13,599 nt of DNA, from assembly GCA_050692555.1 (NCBI GenBank), contig JBOGVS010000056.1:1-13599 (forward strand). The letters are read 5' to 3'. Both the position numbers and the translations under genes were made by a program. Below the pieces are notes generated by a model, which saw nothing but the letters and a program-made list of their open reading frames with translations, was not told the DNA's origin and did not search any database. This stretch comes from DAITPV01 sp050692555. Its GTDB lineage: Bacteria > Actinomycetota > UBA4738 > CALAEC01. Shown piece by piece: positions 6,740 to 13,599 of the stretch. Position 1 is the stretch's first letter. Each line of letters starts with the position of its first letter.

Positions 6740-7948
6740 TCATACGGCCTCTTCCGACACTCCCGGCGACCGGCGTTCCCCGGCCGACTCGGCGTCGGGA
6801 GGGGATGCCATCAGGGCCTCGCGTACCACGCGCATGAAATCGGCCGCATATCGCTCAAGGGTGAAGCGTTCCGTCGCCCACGATCGGGCCTGCTGAACCA
6901 GGCGGTCCTTCTTCCCCGGATCCTCGATGAGGACCCGGATCCGGCCCGCAAGATCGCGCGGATCTCCGGGCTCGTAGAGTAAACCCGTTTCACCATCGGT
7001 GACGAGCTCAGGCACGGCTCCCGAGCGGGCGGCGACGACGGGGCGACCGAGCTTCATCGCCTCCACGATCGGCCTGGCGAATCCCTCCTTCCGCGAGCAC
7101 ATCAGCAGGACGTCGGACCGTGCGAGAACATTGAACGGATCGTCGGAGAACTCGACGAACTCCACCAGATCCCCCACGCCGAGGGCGGAAACGAGCCGCT
7201 CGAGGTGCCCGACGTATCCTGGGGAGTTCGCCCCCACGAGCGAGAGGGTCGCATCCACGCCCGAGCGGTTGAGTAACGCCACGGCCCGAATGGCATCCTC
7301 CTGTCCCTTCCCGGGCACCTTGTAGCCGAGCACCAACAGCCGGCAGGGGGAGGACCCCCCCTCCGTCGAAGCGGGAGGAGGAAGGTCGGGAACCTCCGCG
7401 CCCTGCCGGACGACCCGGATCGGGACCCTGACATGGCCGGCGAGCTCTCGCTCCAGGAACCTGGAGGGGACGATCACGCAGCGGGAGAGCAGGCCCACGA
7501 GCCGCAGGCTCGAGCGGCGGCCGAAATGGAAATTCACGCCGTGTTCGGGAGCGCCGTACTCGTGGACGTGCCAGAGATGGGGGATCCGCGCGCGTCGTGC
7601 GGCCAGGGCCCCGGAAGGGACCGTGAGGGTGTTCGAGATGACCGCGTCCGGTCGCTGCGAGCGGAAGAGCCGAGCCAGCGGTTGGACAGCGAGCACGTTG
7701 CGTATCTCCATCGCCACCTTGCGGTGAATCGGCATCGGGAGATCGGCCCATCTCCCATAGGGTGTGATCCACGTGGGGATACCGAGCTCGCGAATCCGGG
7801 CCACCAGCGGGCCGTCCGACGGGAAGACCACGGCGGGCCGGGCCAGCCCAGTCTTTGCGAGCTGACCGACGAGCTCGCAGAGCGTCAGCTCGGATCCGGC
7901 GATCACCCCCGAGTGGGACACGAATAGCAGCCGGGGGGTCGTCGTCAT
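6740..7948 (-). CDS. GT4-family glycosyltransferase
   Basis: This 402-residue GT-B protein starts RLLFVSHSGVIAGSELTL at 6-23 and has HLWHVHEYG at 124-132, a pattern common in GT4 enzymes of surface-glycan loci. It continues with CVIVPSRF at 157-164 and LLVLGYKVPGKGQEDAI at 204-220. EX7E lies in CSRKEGFARPIVEAM, with E288 and E296, followed by SGAVPELVTDGETGLL at 309-324. The expected role is transfer of a nucleotide-activated sugar to a growing lipid-linked chain. The frame is open to 8095, but that extension runs into the GT2 gene and has no family similarity. The ATG at 7948 immediately precedes strand 1 and is chosen. Its own ribosome site is weak, and it overlaps the stop of a 21-codon mini-ORF as ATGA. 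Confidence 0.92.
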   Translation of the reverse strand: MTTTPRLLFVSHSGVIAGSELTLCELVGQLAKTGLARPAVVFPSDGPLVARIRELGIPTWITPYGRWADLPMPIHRKVAMEIRNVLAVQPLARLFRSQRPDAVISNTLTVPSGALAARRARIPHLWHVHEYGAPEHGVNFHFGRRSSLRLVGLLSRCVIVPSRFLERELAGHVRVPIRVVRQGAEVPDLPPPASTEGGSSPCRLLVLGYKVPGKGQEDAIRAVALLNRSGVDATLSLVGANSPGYVGHLERLVSALGVGDLVEFVEFSDDPFNVLARSDVLLMCSRKEGFARPIVEAMKLGRPVVAARSGAVPELVTDGETGLLYEPGDPRDLAGRIRVLIEDPGKKDRLVQQARSWATERFTLERYAADFMRVVREALMASPPDAESAGERRSPGVSEEAV

Positions 7949-8010
7949 CTCAGAGCTACTTCGTTGCCTGCACGATGGCCGGTGGTCCGACTGCCAGCCT
8001 CCGGGCTCAT
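7945..8010 (-). CDS. possible 21-residue coupling mini-ORF between two glycosyltransferase genes
   Basis: An ATG at 8010 overlaps the TGA of the upstream GT2 gene as ATGA (8007..8010). It opens 21 codons ending in TGA at 7947..7945, which overlaps the ATG of the downstream GT4 gene, again as ATGA (7945..7948). The peptide begins MSPEAG and ends EVALR and resembles nothing I know. The frame differs from that of the downstream GT4. A GGGAGGGA sequence lies upstream but is far from the ATG. It could carry ribosomes across the 58-base gap by termination-reinitiation, or be chance. Confidence 0.25.
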   Translation of the reverse strand: MSPEAGSRTTGHRAGNEVALR

Positions 8011-9089
8011 GGGCGGGACTCTTCCCTCCCTGCACCGCCCGCCCATCGAGGCATGCGCCCCAGAATTCGGCGGCGTAGCCGCCGGCCACGCTCACCGGCC
8101 AGTGAGCGGATGAGCAGCCTCATGGCGTGGGGTTCGAATAACAGGCGGGGCTCGATCGGGACCGCCTGCCAGAACAGACTCCAGGTTGCCCGCGGGGATC
8201 GCTGGGGCCGCGACTTCCGCTTCATCATAGAGACGAGGGCTTTCCTGGCTTGACTCCTCCTCGCCCTTCGGATGGCGGGCAAGTCATCGAGCTCGCGGCC
8301 GAACTTGTTCAGGAATCGCATGTGGACATGCTTCACGGTCGCCATGGCCTTGAAGGTCGGGTGCCAGGCCCCCGACTCGAACTCATAGAGCTGCTCGATG
8401 CTGGCCGCGAGCGGGTGGACGAGGCTGGCGCCCAGCGGTTCGGCAATATAGGCGATGGCACGTGACCGATGGGAAGCCCGCAGGCAGAAGCCGATGTCGC
8501 AGCCCGGTCCATCTGCCTGCTCCCATGGATTGTTCTTCACCACCGAGCGTCGTGCGAGGACGGTGGTGGCGTGGATGAAATACCCCTCGGTCAGGATGCG
8601 GCGTACGACCAGCGCACCGGGTTCGACAGCGTCCACGGAACCTCCTCCGTAGGACACCGTTTCCCCCAGCGGTTCGTTGTTGGGTCCTCTGTGAATGAGT
8701 CGAAGTGCGGAATGGACCATGTCCACTTCAGGATCCTGCTCGAGAAGAGCGACTTTCCGGGCCAGCGCATCTGGTAGGAACACTTCGTCATCGGCCAGAA
8801 GAGCGACCAAGGGCGCCGTGCCCAGCTCCATGCTGCGCGTGACGTTTCCCTGGAGGCCGATGTTCTTCTCGAGCGGCGCGTAGTGCACCCGTGGGTCCCT
8901 GAACGACGCCACGACGTGAGCCGTGTCATCGGTCGACGCATTGTCGGATACGAATACCTCGATATCCGCCAGCGACTGCTCGAGCACACTTCGGAGGCAG
9001 TCCCGGAGCAGATGCGCACGGTTGCGTGTCGGGATCGATACCGTCACCTGGGGGGACTTCAACGGGAGGCTCCCTGTCGGAGGCGCCAC
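8007..9089 (-). CDS. GT2-family glycosyltransferase
   Basis: This protein of up to 360 residues has a GT-A fold. The start of the domain is VTVSIPTRNRAHLLRDCLRS at 15-34. The nucleotide-binding segment is VFVSDNASTDDT at 45-56, and the metal-binding DXD equivalent is LLADDEVF at 97-104, with D100 and D101. GT2 enzymes use nucleotide sugars with inversion. The C-terminal third (from about 245) is basic, rich in Arg/Lys, and could contact the membrane. Two starts are possible. A GTG at 9089 has GGGGAGG 10 bases upstream. A TTG at 9062 overlaps the upstream stop as TTGA and has GGGAG 8 bases before it, giving 351 residues. The short form matches the overlap style of the operon and loses nothing conserved. 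Product identity is secure; the exact start is not. Confidence 0.88.
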   Translation of the reverse strand: MAPPTGSLPLKSPQVTVSIPTRNRAHLLRDCLRSVLEQSLADIEVFVSDNASTDDTAHVVASFRDPRVHYAPLEKNIGLQGNVTRSMELGTAPLVALLADDEVFLPDALARKVALLEQDPEVDMVHSALRLIHRGPNNEPLGETVSYGGGSVDAVEPGALVVRRILTEGYFIHATTVLARRSVVKNNPWEQADGPGCDIGFCLRASHRSRAIAYIAEPLGASLVHPLAASIEQLYEFESGAWHPTFKAMATVKHVHMRFLNKFGRELDDLPAIRRARRSQARKALVSMMKRKSRPQRSPRATWSLFWQAVPIEPRLLFEPHAMRLLIRSLAGERGRRLRRRILGRMPRWAGGAGREESRP

Positions 9090-10309
9090 CGCCGAACAGC
9101 CTCCCCGTATGCGACTTCCCGTTCTCTGGCGATCCGCTCGGGATTCAGGCGAGCCTTGACGATCAGCCTTGCGCGTTCACCGGCTTCAGCGGCCCTCTCC
9201 ACATTCTCGAGGTGGGGCCGAAGAGCCTCGGCAAGAGCTGTTGGATCGTCCATCGGTACCACGGTGATGGCTTCCGACTCATCGGCCAATTCAGACACCC
9301 CAACCCGCGAAGTGCAGACGATCGGTCGACCCGACGCCATGGCCTCCAGTGCGAGGCCGGAGAACACCTCGAAATGGCTGGGGATGGCAAGGACCCGGGC
9401 CAACCCATGGAACTCCGGCATCTGAGGATGAGGGATCTGGCCGACGAGGCGCACCGGGGCTCGCAGCTCTTCCACTCGCTCGGCCAGCCAATCGCCGTAT
9501 GGCCGCCCCGCGCGCGTCCCGACGGACCTGCCCACGATGATCACCTCGATCCCTGGCACCTGGGGGCGGAGGATCGCTGCAGCCTCGGCCAGCACCTCGG
9601 GGGCCTTGATCGACTCCACGCCGTAGGCGAGGACCACCGGACGGGTGCTCCTGACCGATCGTACCGACGCCCACAGAGCTGGATCGACCATGTTTGGAAC
9701 GATCCACGGTTCGTTGGAGTTCAGGAAACCCGTGTTCTTCCGGGCCTGCACGAGCAACCGCGAGGGAGACGTCAACAGATCGGCCCCACGGACGTTGATC
9801 CGGTCCCCCAGCTCACAGAGGCGCGCTCGCCATTTTCTTTCACCATCCTCAATCTTGAAGAGTGATAGTGGAGGTGAATGCAGGCACACGACGAGCGGCC
9901 GTGGGTGAAGCAGCGAGAACAGGAGGCCGAGGAAGAAGACGTCGTACGCCTCCACGACATCGAAGTCGATATTGAGGCGCCGGTACTCACGGTAGTACGA
10001 GATCGCCCAGTTGAGGCGACGTAATAGTCGCTCCCGACGGAAAGCCGACGCCCTCCGATCGAGGAATCGCACGACCCTGGTTGGGAGACGACGCCTGATC
10101 CGGGTACTGCCTCGCAGCCTCAACGTGCGCCGGTAGTGGACCACCACGTCCCCATCTTGTTGATCACGGACGCGATGCTTCGGAGTCACGTCCAGAACAT
10201 GCACCTCGTGTCCACGCTCAGCGAGAGCCTTGGTCGTCTTCTGAAGATAGACCGACACCCCGTGCCACGCCGCCGGTGGATAGTCCTTCGCCAGGAACAG
10301 GATTCTCAT
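9059..10309 (-). CDS. GT4-family glycosyltransferase
   Basis: This 416-residue GT-B protein opens RILFLAKDYPPAAWHGVSVY at 2-21, the common start of GT4 enzymes that bind donor near a GG(V/I) loop. DVVEAYD is at 117-123 and VVCLHSPP at 140-147. WIVPNMVDPALW at 202-213 marks the hinge, with IEVIIVGRSVG at 254-264 in the donor half. EX7E is in SHFEVFSGLALEAM, with E314 and E322. An Arg-rich stretch at about 60-110 probably forms a basic membrane-facing surface (inference). It starts with ATG at 10309 in an ATGA overlap with the mutase-like gene and lacks its own ribosome site, so it is likely translated by coupling. Donor and linkage are unknown. Confidence 0.92.
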   Translation of the reverse strand: MRILFLAKDYPPAAWHGVSVYLQKTTKALAERGHEVHVLDVTPKHRVRDQQDGDVVVHYRRTLRLRGSTRIRRRLPTRVVRFLDRRASAFRRERLLRRLNWAISYYREYRRLNIDFDVVEAYDVFFLGLLFSLLHPRPLVVCLHSPPLSLFKIEDGERKWRARLCELGDRINVRGADLLTSPSRLLVQARKNTGFLNSNEPWIVPNMVDPALWASVRSVRSTRPVVLAYGVESIKAPEVLAEAAAILRPQVPGIEVIIVGRSVGTRAGRPYGDWLAERVEELRAPVRLVGQIPHPQMPEFHGLARVLAIPSHFEVFSGLALEAMASGRPIVCTSRVGVSELADESEAITVVPMDDPTALAEALRPHLENVERAAEAGERARLIVKARLNPERIAREREVAYGEAVRRWRLRQGASR

Positions 10310-11658
10310 GGTACTGAGTGGGGGCGCTGCCTCATTGCCGCCGGTTCATCTCCGCCCCGAAGCTTCTGGGCCACGTTCCGTCCCGAGAGCACGCAGCCGT
10401 CCGTCCACATGTACTTCCACTCGGCGTACCGTCCGGCCCTGAGCACTCCGACCTCATCGAGGAAGCCATTGACTGCCTTGAGTGCCGGCCGCCGGTCGTG
10501 GTCGAAGATCACGTTCGCCCAGGGCACGTAGGTGGCGTTGACGGAGATGACCGCGTCGTGGCCGTCCACCACGCCCATCTCCACCAGCTCGGCGGCGACC
10601 CGGCGGGCGACCGCCTCATGATCGGTCGGCAGCGGCCGATACGCAGATCCATAGACCTCCACCTGGAGCCCGGTGGTGTCCGGGGGGGTGTTGTGCGAGG
10701 AGAGGTTCTCGACAATGGTTACTCGGGTGGCGTACTTGTCCTCGTCATAGACGTAGAAATATGTCTCCGGCCGCCGGCTAGGGTGAGCAGCCGCCACGTT
10801 CACGGCGAGCAACTCACTACAACGGAGTCTGGTCGCAGCTTCCTTCACCGAATCCGGAGCATCCTCGGCTGCGCCGAGAAGAGTGGGCAGCGGGATGGTG
10901 GAAGCCAGAACATCGTAGTGGGCGATAGTGCCATCTGCGAAGCCGAGCCGGCGATCGCCGAAGTGGATGTTCACCAGGCGCTTCCCATACTCGATGCGAG
11001 CGCCCTCGGCCAACTTCTTGGTGAACTCGATAAAACCGCCCCGTTCCGGATACCTGGCCGTGGTGATGTAGTACGTGGAGTGCTCGAGCGGCCCTCGCGC
11101 GGCGGCCCGGACCTGCTCCACCGAGGGTGTGTACATGCGCGAGCCCACCCAGTCTATGGTCATGTTCTCGGGTTCGGTCGTCCAATATTTGCGCGTGTAG
11201 GCGGCAGGAAACGTGTCCGCGAAAACCGGGCCGAGGGATCGGTGGAGCCATTCCCGATAGTTGGCCGGCGCCTCCGCGCGTCCCGCTAGAGGACGGCTCT
11301 GGAGGAAGCTCTCAATGCATCGGGATCTCAGCGGCTCGGGGATCTGATAGAGGTTGGTCTGGGCCGGGTGGTCGATCCAGGACCCCTTGAAATAGTTCCC
11401 CACGCGGACGTCGAACTCCCGATAGTCGCCCTCCACGCTCTCGGCGAAGAGCTGACGGACGTACTCGCTCTTCGTAAACGAGATGTGCGGGCCCTCATCC
11501 CAGACGAATCCGTCCTCGATCCTCGTGTGCAGGTGGCCTCCGTAGTACGGGTTGGCCTCGAAGACCCGACACCCATCGTGGCCGAAGTGGTATGAGGTGC
11601 TCAGCCCGGCGATGCCCGCACCAATGACGACGACCTCCGGGTCTGCCTTCGGGCTCAC
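10306..11658 (-). CDS. UDP-galactopyranose mutase-like FAD-dependent oxidoreductase
   Basis: This 450-residue flavoprotein has an N-terminal FAD-binding Rossmann fold, VVVIGAGIAGLS at 9-20, with the ribose-binding acid in VFEAN (E34). Several features recall UDP-galactopyranose mutases: GPHI at 56-59, AYTRKYW at 153-159, YPERGGF at 203-209, ATRVT at 310-314, and a C-terminal FAD-contact block GRYAEWKYMWTDG at 409-421. It is longer than typical Glf (about 370-390 residues) and differs around the C-terminal active-site residues, so a different sugar substrate is possible. The broader family also includes protoporphyrinogen-oxidase-like proteins found in exopolysaccharide loci. The frame is open to 11784, but the GTG at 11658 has a near-perfect ribosome site and overlaps the epimerase stop as GTGA, which decides the start. 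Confidence 0.8.
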   Translation of the reverse strand: MSPKADPEVVVIGAGIAGLSTSYHFGHDGCRVFEANPYYGGHLHTRIEDGFVWDEGPHISFTKSEYVRQLFAESVEGDYREFDVRVGNYFKGSWIDHPAQTNLYQIPEPLRSRCIESFLQSRPLAGRAEAPANYREWLHRSLGPVFADTFPAAYTRKYWTTEPENMTIDWVGSRMYTPSVEQVRAAARGPLEHSTYYITTARYPERGGFIEFTKKLAEGARIEYGKRLVNIHFGDRRLGFADGTIAHYDVLASTIPLPTLLGAAEDAPDSVKEAATRLRCSELLAVNVAAAHPSRRPETYFYVYDEDKYATRVTIVENLSSHNTPPDTTGLQVEVYGSAYRPLPTDHEAVARRVAAELVEMGVVDGHDAVISVNATYVPWANVIFDHDRRPALKAVNGFLDEVGVLRAGRYAEWKYMWTDGCVLSGRNVAQKLRGGDEPAAMRQRPHSVP

Positions 11659-12618
11659 CTTGGCCTCCTGGTCGTCGAATGCCCGATGCTCACGGCCTCC
11701 GTGGTTGGCTCCCGGCGCAGCTCCCGGTCCCACCAGGCGATGGTGTCCGCGAGACCTTCGGTCAGGTCGAGGCGGGTCCGCCACCCGACCTCCTCGGACA
11801 GCCGGGTGATGTCGGCCAGCACCAACGGCTCCTCACCCGGGCGGGCCGGGAGTGCCCCGATCGCCAGCAGCTCCTCGCGGCCCAGCTGGCGTCCGATCTC
11901 TTGGACGATCTCCCGAAGCGATACCGGCCGGCCCGACGCGATGTTCACGGGGCCGGTGGTGGAGCTGTCGAGCAGCTCGACCACGGCTTCCGCGGCCTCC
12001 CCGACGTGGAGGTAGTCGCGGACCTGACGCCCGTGAGACGTTTCGGCCCGCTCGTTCCTTAGAAGCTTATTGATCACCGAGCTGACGAGCCGGTCGGGAT
12101 GCTCGTGAGGGCCGTAGAGAAAGAAGGTCCTGGCCCACGCCAGGCTCAAGCCCACCAGCCGAGCGTAGGCGTCGAACAACCCACCGAGGGCCTGCTTGGC
12201 CGTTCCGTACAAGGTCGCCGGCGCCAGCGGGGTCACGGCTTCGGAGCAGTACCCGTAACGCCAGTCGTACTCGAAGCAGGAACCGATCCCCACCATGCGC
12301 CGGCCTCCGTTCCCGGCGAAGCTCTCCGCCAAGGTGAGGCTGGAGCTCACCCAGCGCAGGTTCTCTGGTGACGCCAGGTTGGCGGACGGTTCCATGTACC
12401 AGGCGAAGTGGATGAGGTGAGTGGGCCGTACCGTTTGAACGATCGTGGTGACCTGAGCGGGGTCGAGCAGGTCCGCCTGGTGCCAACGAACCTCCTCCGG
12501 CCCGTCCAGCGCCCGGCGGGCGGTGCCGTGGACCTCGTAGCCTCGCTCGAGGAGAGGAACAAGGCAGTGGCGTCCGAGAAAGCCCGACGCGCCGGTGACG
12601 GACTCGTTTCACGGTCAC
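11655..12618 (-). CDS. NAD-dependent sugar epimerase/dehydratase, apparent frameshift near start
   Basis: This is an extended short-chain dehydrogenase of about 320 residues if reconstructed. The nucleotide-binding motif VTGASGFLGRH is encoded at about 12567..12599, and HLIHFAWY follows before the first in-frame Met at 12395. Downstream are the catalytic Ser region (GIGSCFEYD), the YxxxK pair in LYGTAKQAL, TFFLYGP, VRDYLHVGEAAEA and PVNIASG, as in nucleotide-sugar epimerases, dehydratases and 4-reductases. The frame with VTGASG has no start codon: TGA at 12611..12609 lies just upstream. The expected start (GTG ACC GTG AAA CGA GTC, from 12618, overlapping the sulfotransferase stop as GTGA) is in another frame. 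A net loss of two bases, or gain of one, near 12597..12606 explains this. It may be a sequencing error or a real inactivation. Starting at 12395 would remove the NAD site. Confidence 0.75.
11664..11669 (-). promoter_or_regulatory. ribosome binding site deciding the GTG start of the mutase-like gene
   Basis: AGGAGG lies 5 bases before the GTG at 11658. It rules against the longer in-frame extension, which would add 42 unconserved residues inside the epimerase gene. Confidence 0.7.
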
Positions 12619-13511
12619 GCGAGTCCCCAGCCGTCAAACTCATCTCCGAGGAAGGCTCGGAGCCTGGCGACGTCGTCGGCCAGCCTGTGCTCGAGCTCCG
12701 TCCGTACGTCCTTGGCCAGGCGGAACGGCCGGTGCCCTGCCCCCTCCTGCCCCCCGTCCCGTTCAGCCGCCGGCATCTCTTCCTTCGTGGCCATCCGGGA
12801 GTAGGCCGACCTGACTGCCGGCGGGACCGCGCGAGCGATGCGACGGTAACCCGAGAGCCGCCGAAGCCCTCGCGCGAATGCCCGCGGCAACGGTCTCCTG
12901 CTGGCGTGATGCTCAATGTCGATGCCGTCAGGGAGCCAGGATGGGTCGACCCCGAGGAACTCGAAGATGCGCCGGAGCGTCAACCGGCGTTCTTCGCGCA
13001 GGCTCTCGGAAGTGACCACCAATAGCTGCTCTCTCGGGAACCACTCCAGGTACTGATCGATCTGAAACGCATACCGGCTATAGGTCACGTACTTGGGATC
13101 ATCAAGCACAGGCACCGAAATCGGCCGCTTCTCCGAGCCGATCACGTGCTCGTAGTGAGATCGGATCCGCTCGATCGGATCGCGTACGAGATAGATGAGC
13201 CGAGCTTCGGGAATCAACCCCGCCATGCGCTCCGGAACTCCATCGTGAACCGGGTACTTCGTATAGGTGGTGGAGGCCTCACCGAGGGCCTTTGCGTGTC
13301 CTGCCTGCGAAAACAGAGATTCATACCATTGCCGACCTCGGTGCCAGGTCCCCTCCGCGGTGAAGTAGTCCGGCTCCTTGCCCCCGGTCTTAGCCAAATG
13401 GCTCGAGCCGTCTTCTGCTGCCATGAAGATTTCCGGCTGACCCTTCAAGTACGACCAGAGACTGGTCGTCCCGGCCTTCATGGCACCGATCACCACGAAG
13501 TTCGGCAGCAC
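12615..13511 (-). CDS. PAPS-dependent sulfotransferase domain protein
   Basis: This 298-residue protein has the two cofactor motifs of the sulfotransferase superfamily. The 5'-phosphosulfate-binding loop is FVVIGAMKAGTTSLWSYL at 5-22. The 3'-phosphate-binding motif is RLIYLVRDPIERIRSHYEH at 104-122, with R110 and S118. KEPDYF at 45-50 and YTKYP at 83-87 match the heparan-sulfotransferase-like bacterial group. The C-terminus (RLADDVARLRAFLGD) also resembles that group. It would transfer sulfate from PAPS to a hydroxyl or amine of the glycan or its lipid-linked precursor. No PAPS-synthesis genes are in view. It starts with GTG at 13511 behind a strong ribosome site; the frame is open to the window edge but without another standard start codon. 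It is the first gene of the block visible here. Confidence 0.88.
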   Translation of the reverse strand: MLPNFVVIGAMKAGTTSLWSYLKGQPEIFMAAEDGSSHLAKTGGKEPDYFTAEGTWHRGRQWYESLFSQAGHAKALGEASTTYTKYPVHDGVPERMAGLIPEARLIYLVRDPIERIRSHYEHVIGSEKRPISVPVLDDPKYVTYSRYAFQIDQYLEWFPREQLLVVTSESLREERRLTLRRIFEFLGVDPSWLPDGIDIEHHASRRPLPRAFARGLRRLSGYRRIARAVPPAVRSAYSRMATKEEMPAAERDGGQEGAGHRPFRLAKDVRTELEHRLADDVARLRAFLGDEFDGWGLA

Positions 13512-13516
13512 GTTCT

Positions 13517-13523
13517 CACCTCC
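13517..13523 (-). promoter_or_regulatory. ribosome binding site of the sulfotransferase gene
   Basis: GGAGGTG lies 5 bases before the GTG at 13511 and decides that start within a frame that stays open to the window edge. Confidence 0.65.
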
Positions 13524-13599
13524 ATGCGTGAGGTTCTGTGGTTGATTGCGAGCGAACAGGGCCCATCCGGGTGGCGTCCCGCGCAGCTTTGTACGAGGT
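13524..13599 (-). other. upstream edge of the operon, no assignable gene
   Basis: All three leftward frames are open from the edge. One of them ends in TGA close to the sulfotransferase start, so this could be the 3' end of another operon gene or a leader region. The stretch is too short to decide. No convincing -35/-10 pair was seen. Confidence 0.3.

Noticed and set aside
7949..8095. N-terminal extension of the GT4 gene starting at 7948
   Set aside because: It overlaps the GT2 gene and encodes nothing resembling the start of a GT4 enzyme; the ATG at 7948 sits directly before strand 1.
11659..11784. N-terminal extension of the mutase-like flavoprotein
   Set aside because: The AGGAGG site and GTGA overlap fix the start at 11658, and the FAD-binding strand begins within ten residues of it.

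Overview
The window is a GC-rich stretch of bacterial DNA. Third codon positions are dominated by G and C, GTG starts are frequent, and genes are packed tightly. This fits an actinobacterium or another high-GC bacterium, but nothing here fixes the taxon. Almost all of it (286..13511) is one leftward-transcribed block of twelve genes for building and decorating a surface or exported polysaccharide. No RNA gene, CRISPR array or convincing terminator is visible.

Reading in the direction of transcription (right to left), the genes are: a PAPS-type sulfotransferase (12615..13511); an NAD-dependent sugar epimerase/dehydratase with an apparent frameshift a few codons after its start (11655..12618); a UDP-galactopyranose-mutase-like flavoprotein (10306..11658); a GT4 glycosyltransferase (9059..10309); a GT2 glycosyltransferase (8007..9089); a GT4 glycosyltransferase (6740..7948); a WbsX/GH99-like protein (5551..6726); two more GT4 glycosyltransferases (4316..5488 and 3219..4319); a two-domain GNAT acyltransferase (2188..3222); an O-antigen ligase/polymerase-type membrane protein (1103..2170); and a NodB-type polysaccharide deacetylase (286..1113). 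Five junctions use four-base GTGA or ATGA stop/start overlaps, one overlaps by 11 bases, and the rest are short gaps. One of those gaps is bridged by a 21-codon mini-ORF with ATGA overlaps at both ends. The promoter must lie at or beyond the right edge.

The block can be read as a partial pathway. The epimerase and the mutase-like enzyme would supply or remodel nucleotide sugars. Four GT4 enzymes, one GT2 enzyme and possibly the WbsX-like protein would build the oligosaccharide. The O-antigen ligase-like protein would polymerise or transfer it. The sulfotransferase, GNAT and deacetylase would add sulfate and adjust acylation. No initiating sugar-phosphate transferase, flippase or export ATPase is in view, so the locus probably continues to the right.

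At the left edge (1..126, + strand) lies the C-terminal end of an IS630-family transposase. It converges on the end of the operon and is separated from it by about 160 bases with no recognisable gene. I see a plausible but uncharacterised sulfated-polysaccharide locus, not a clearly new class of system.
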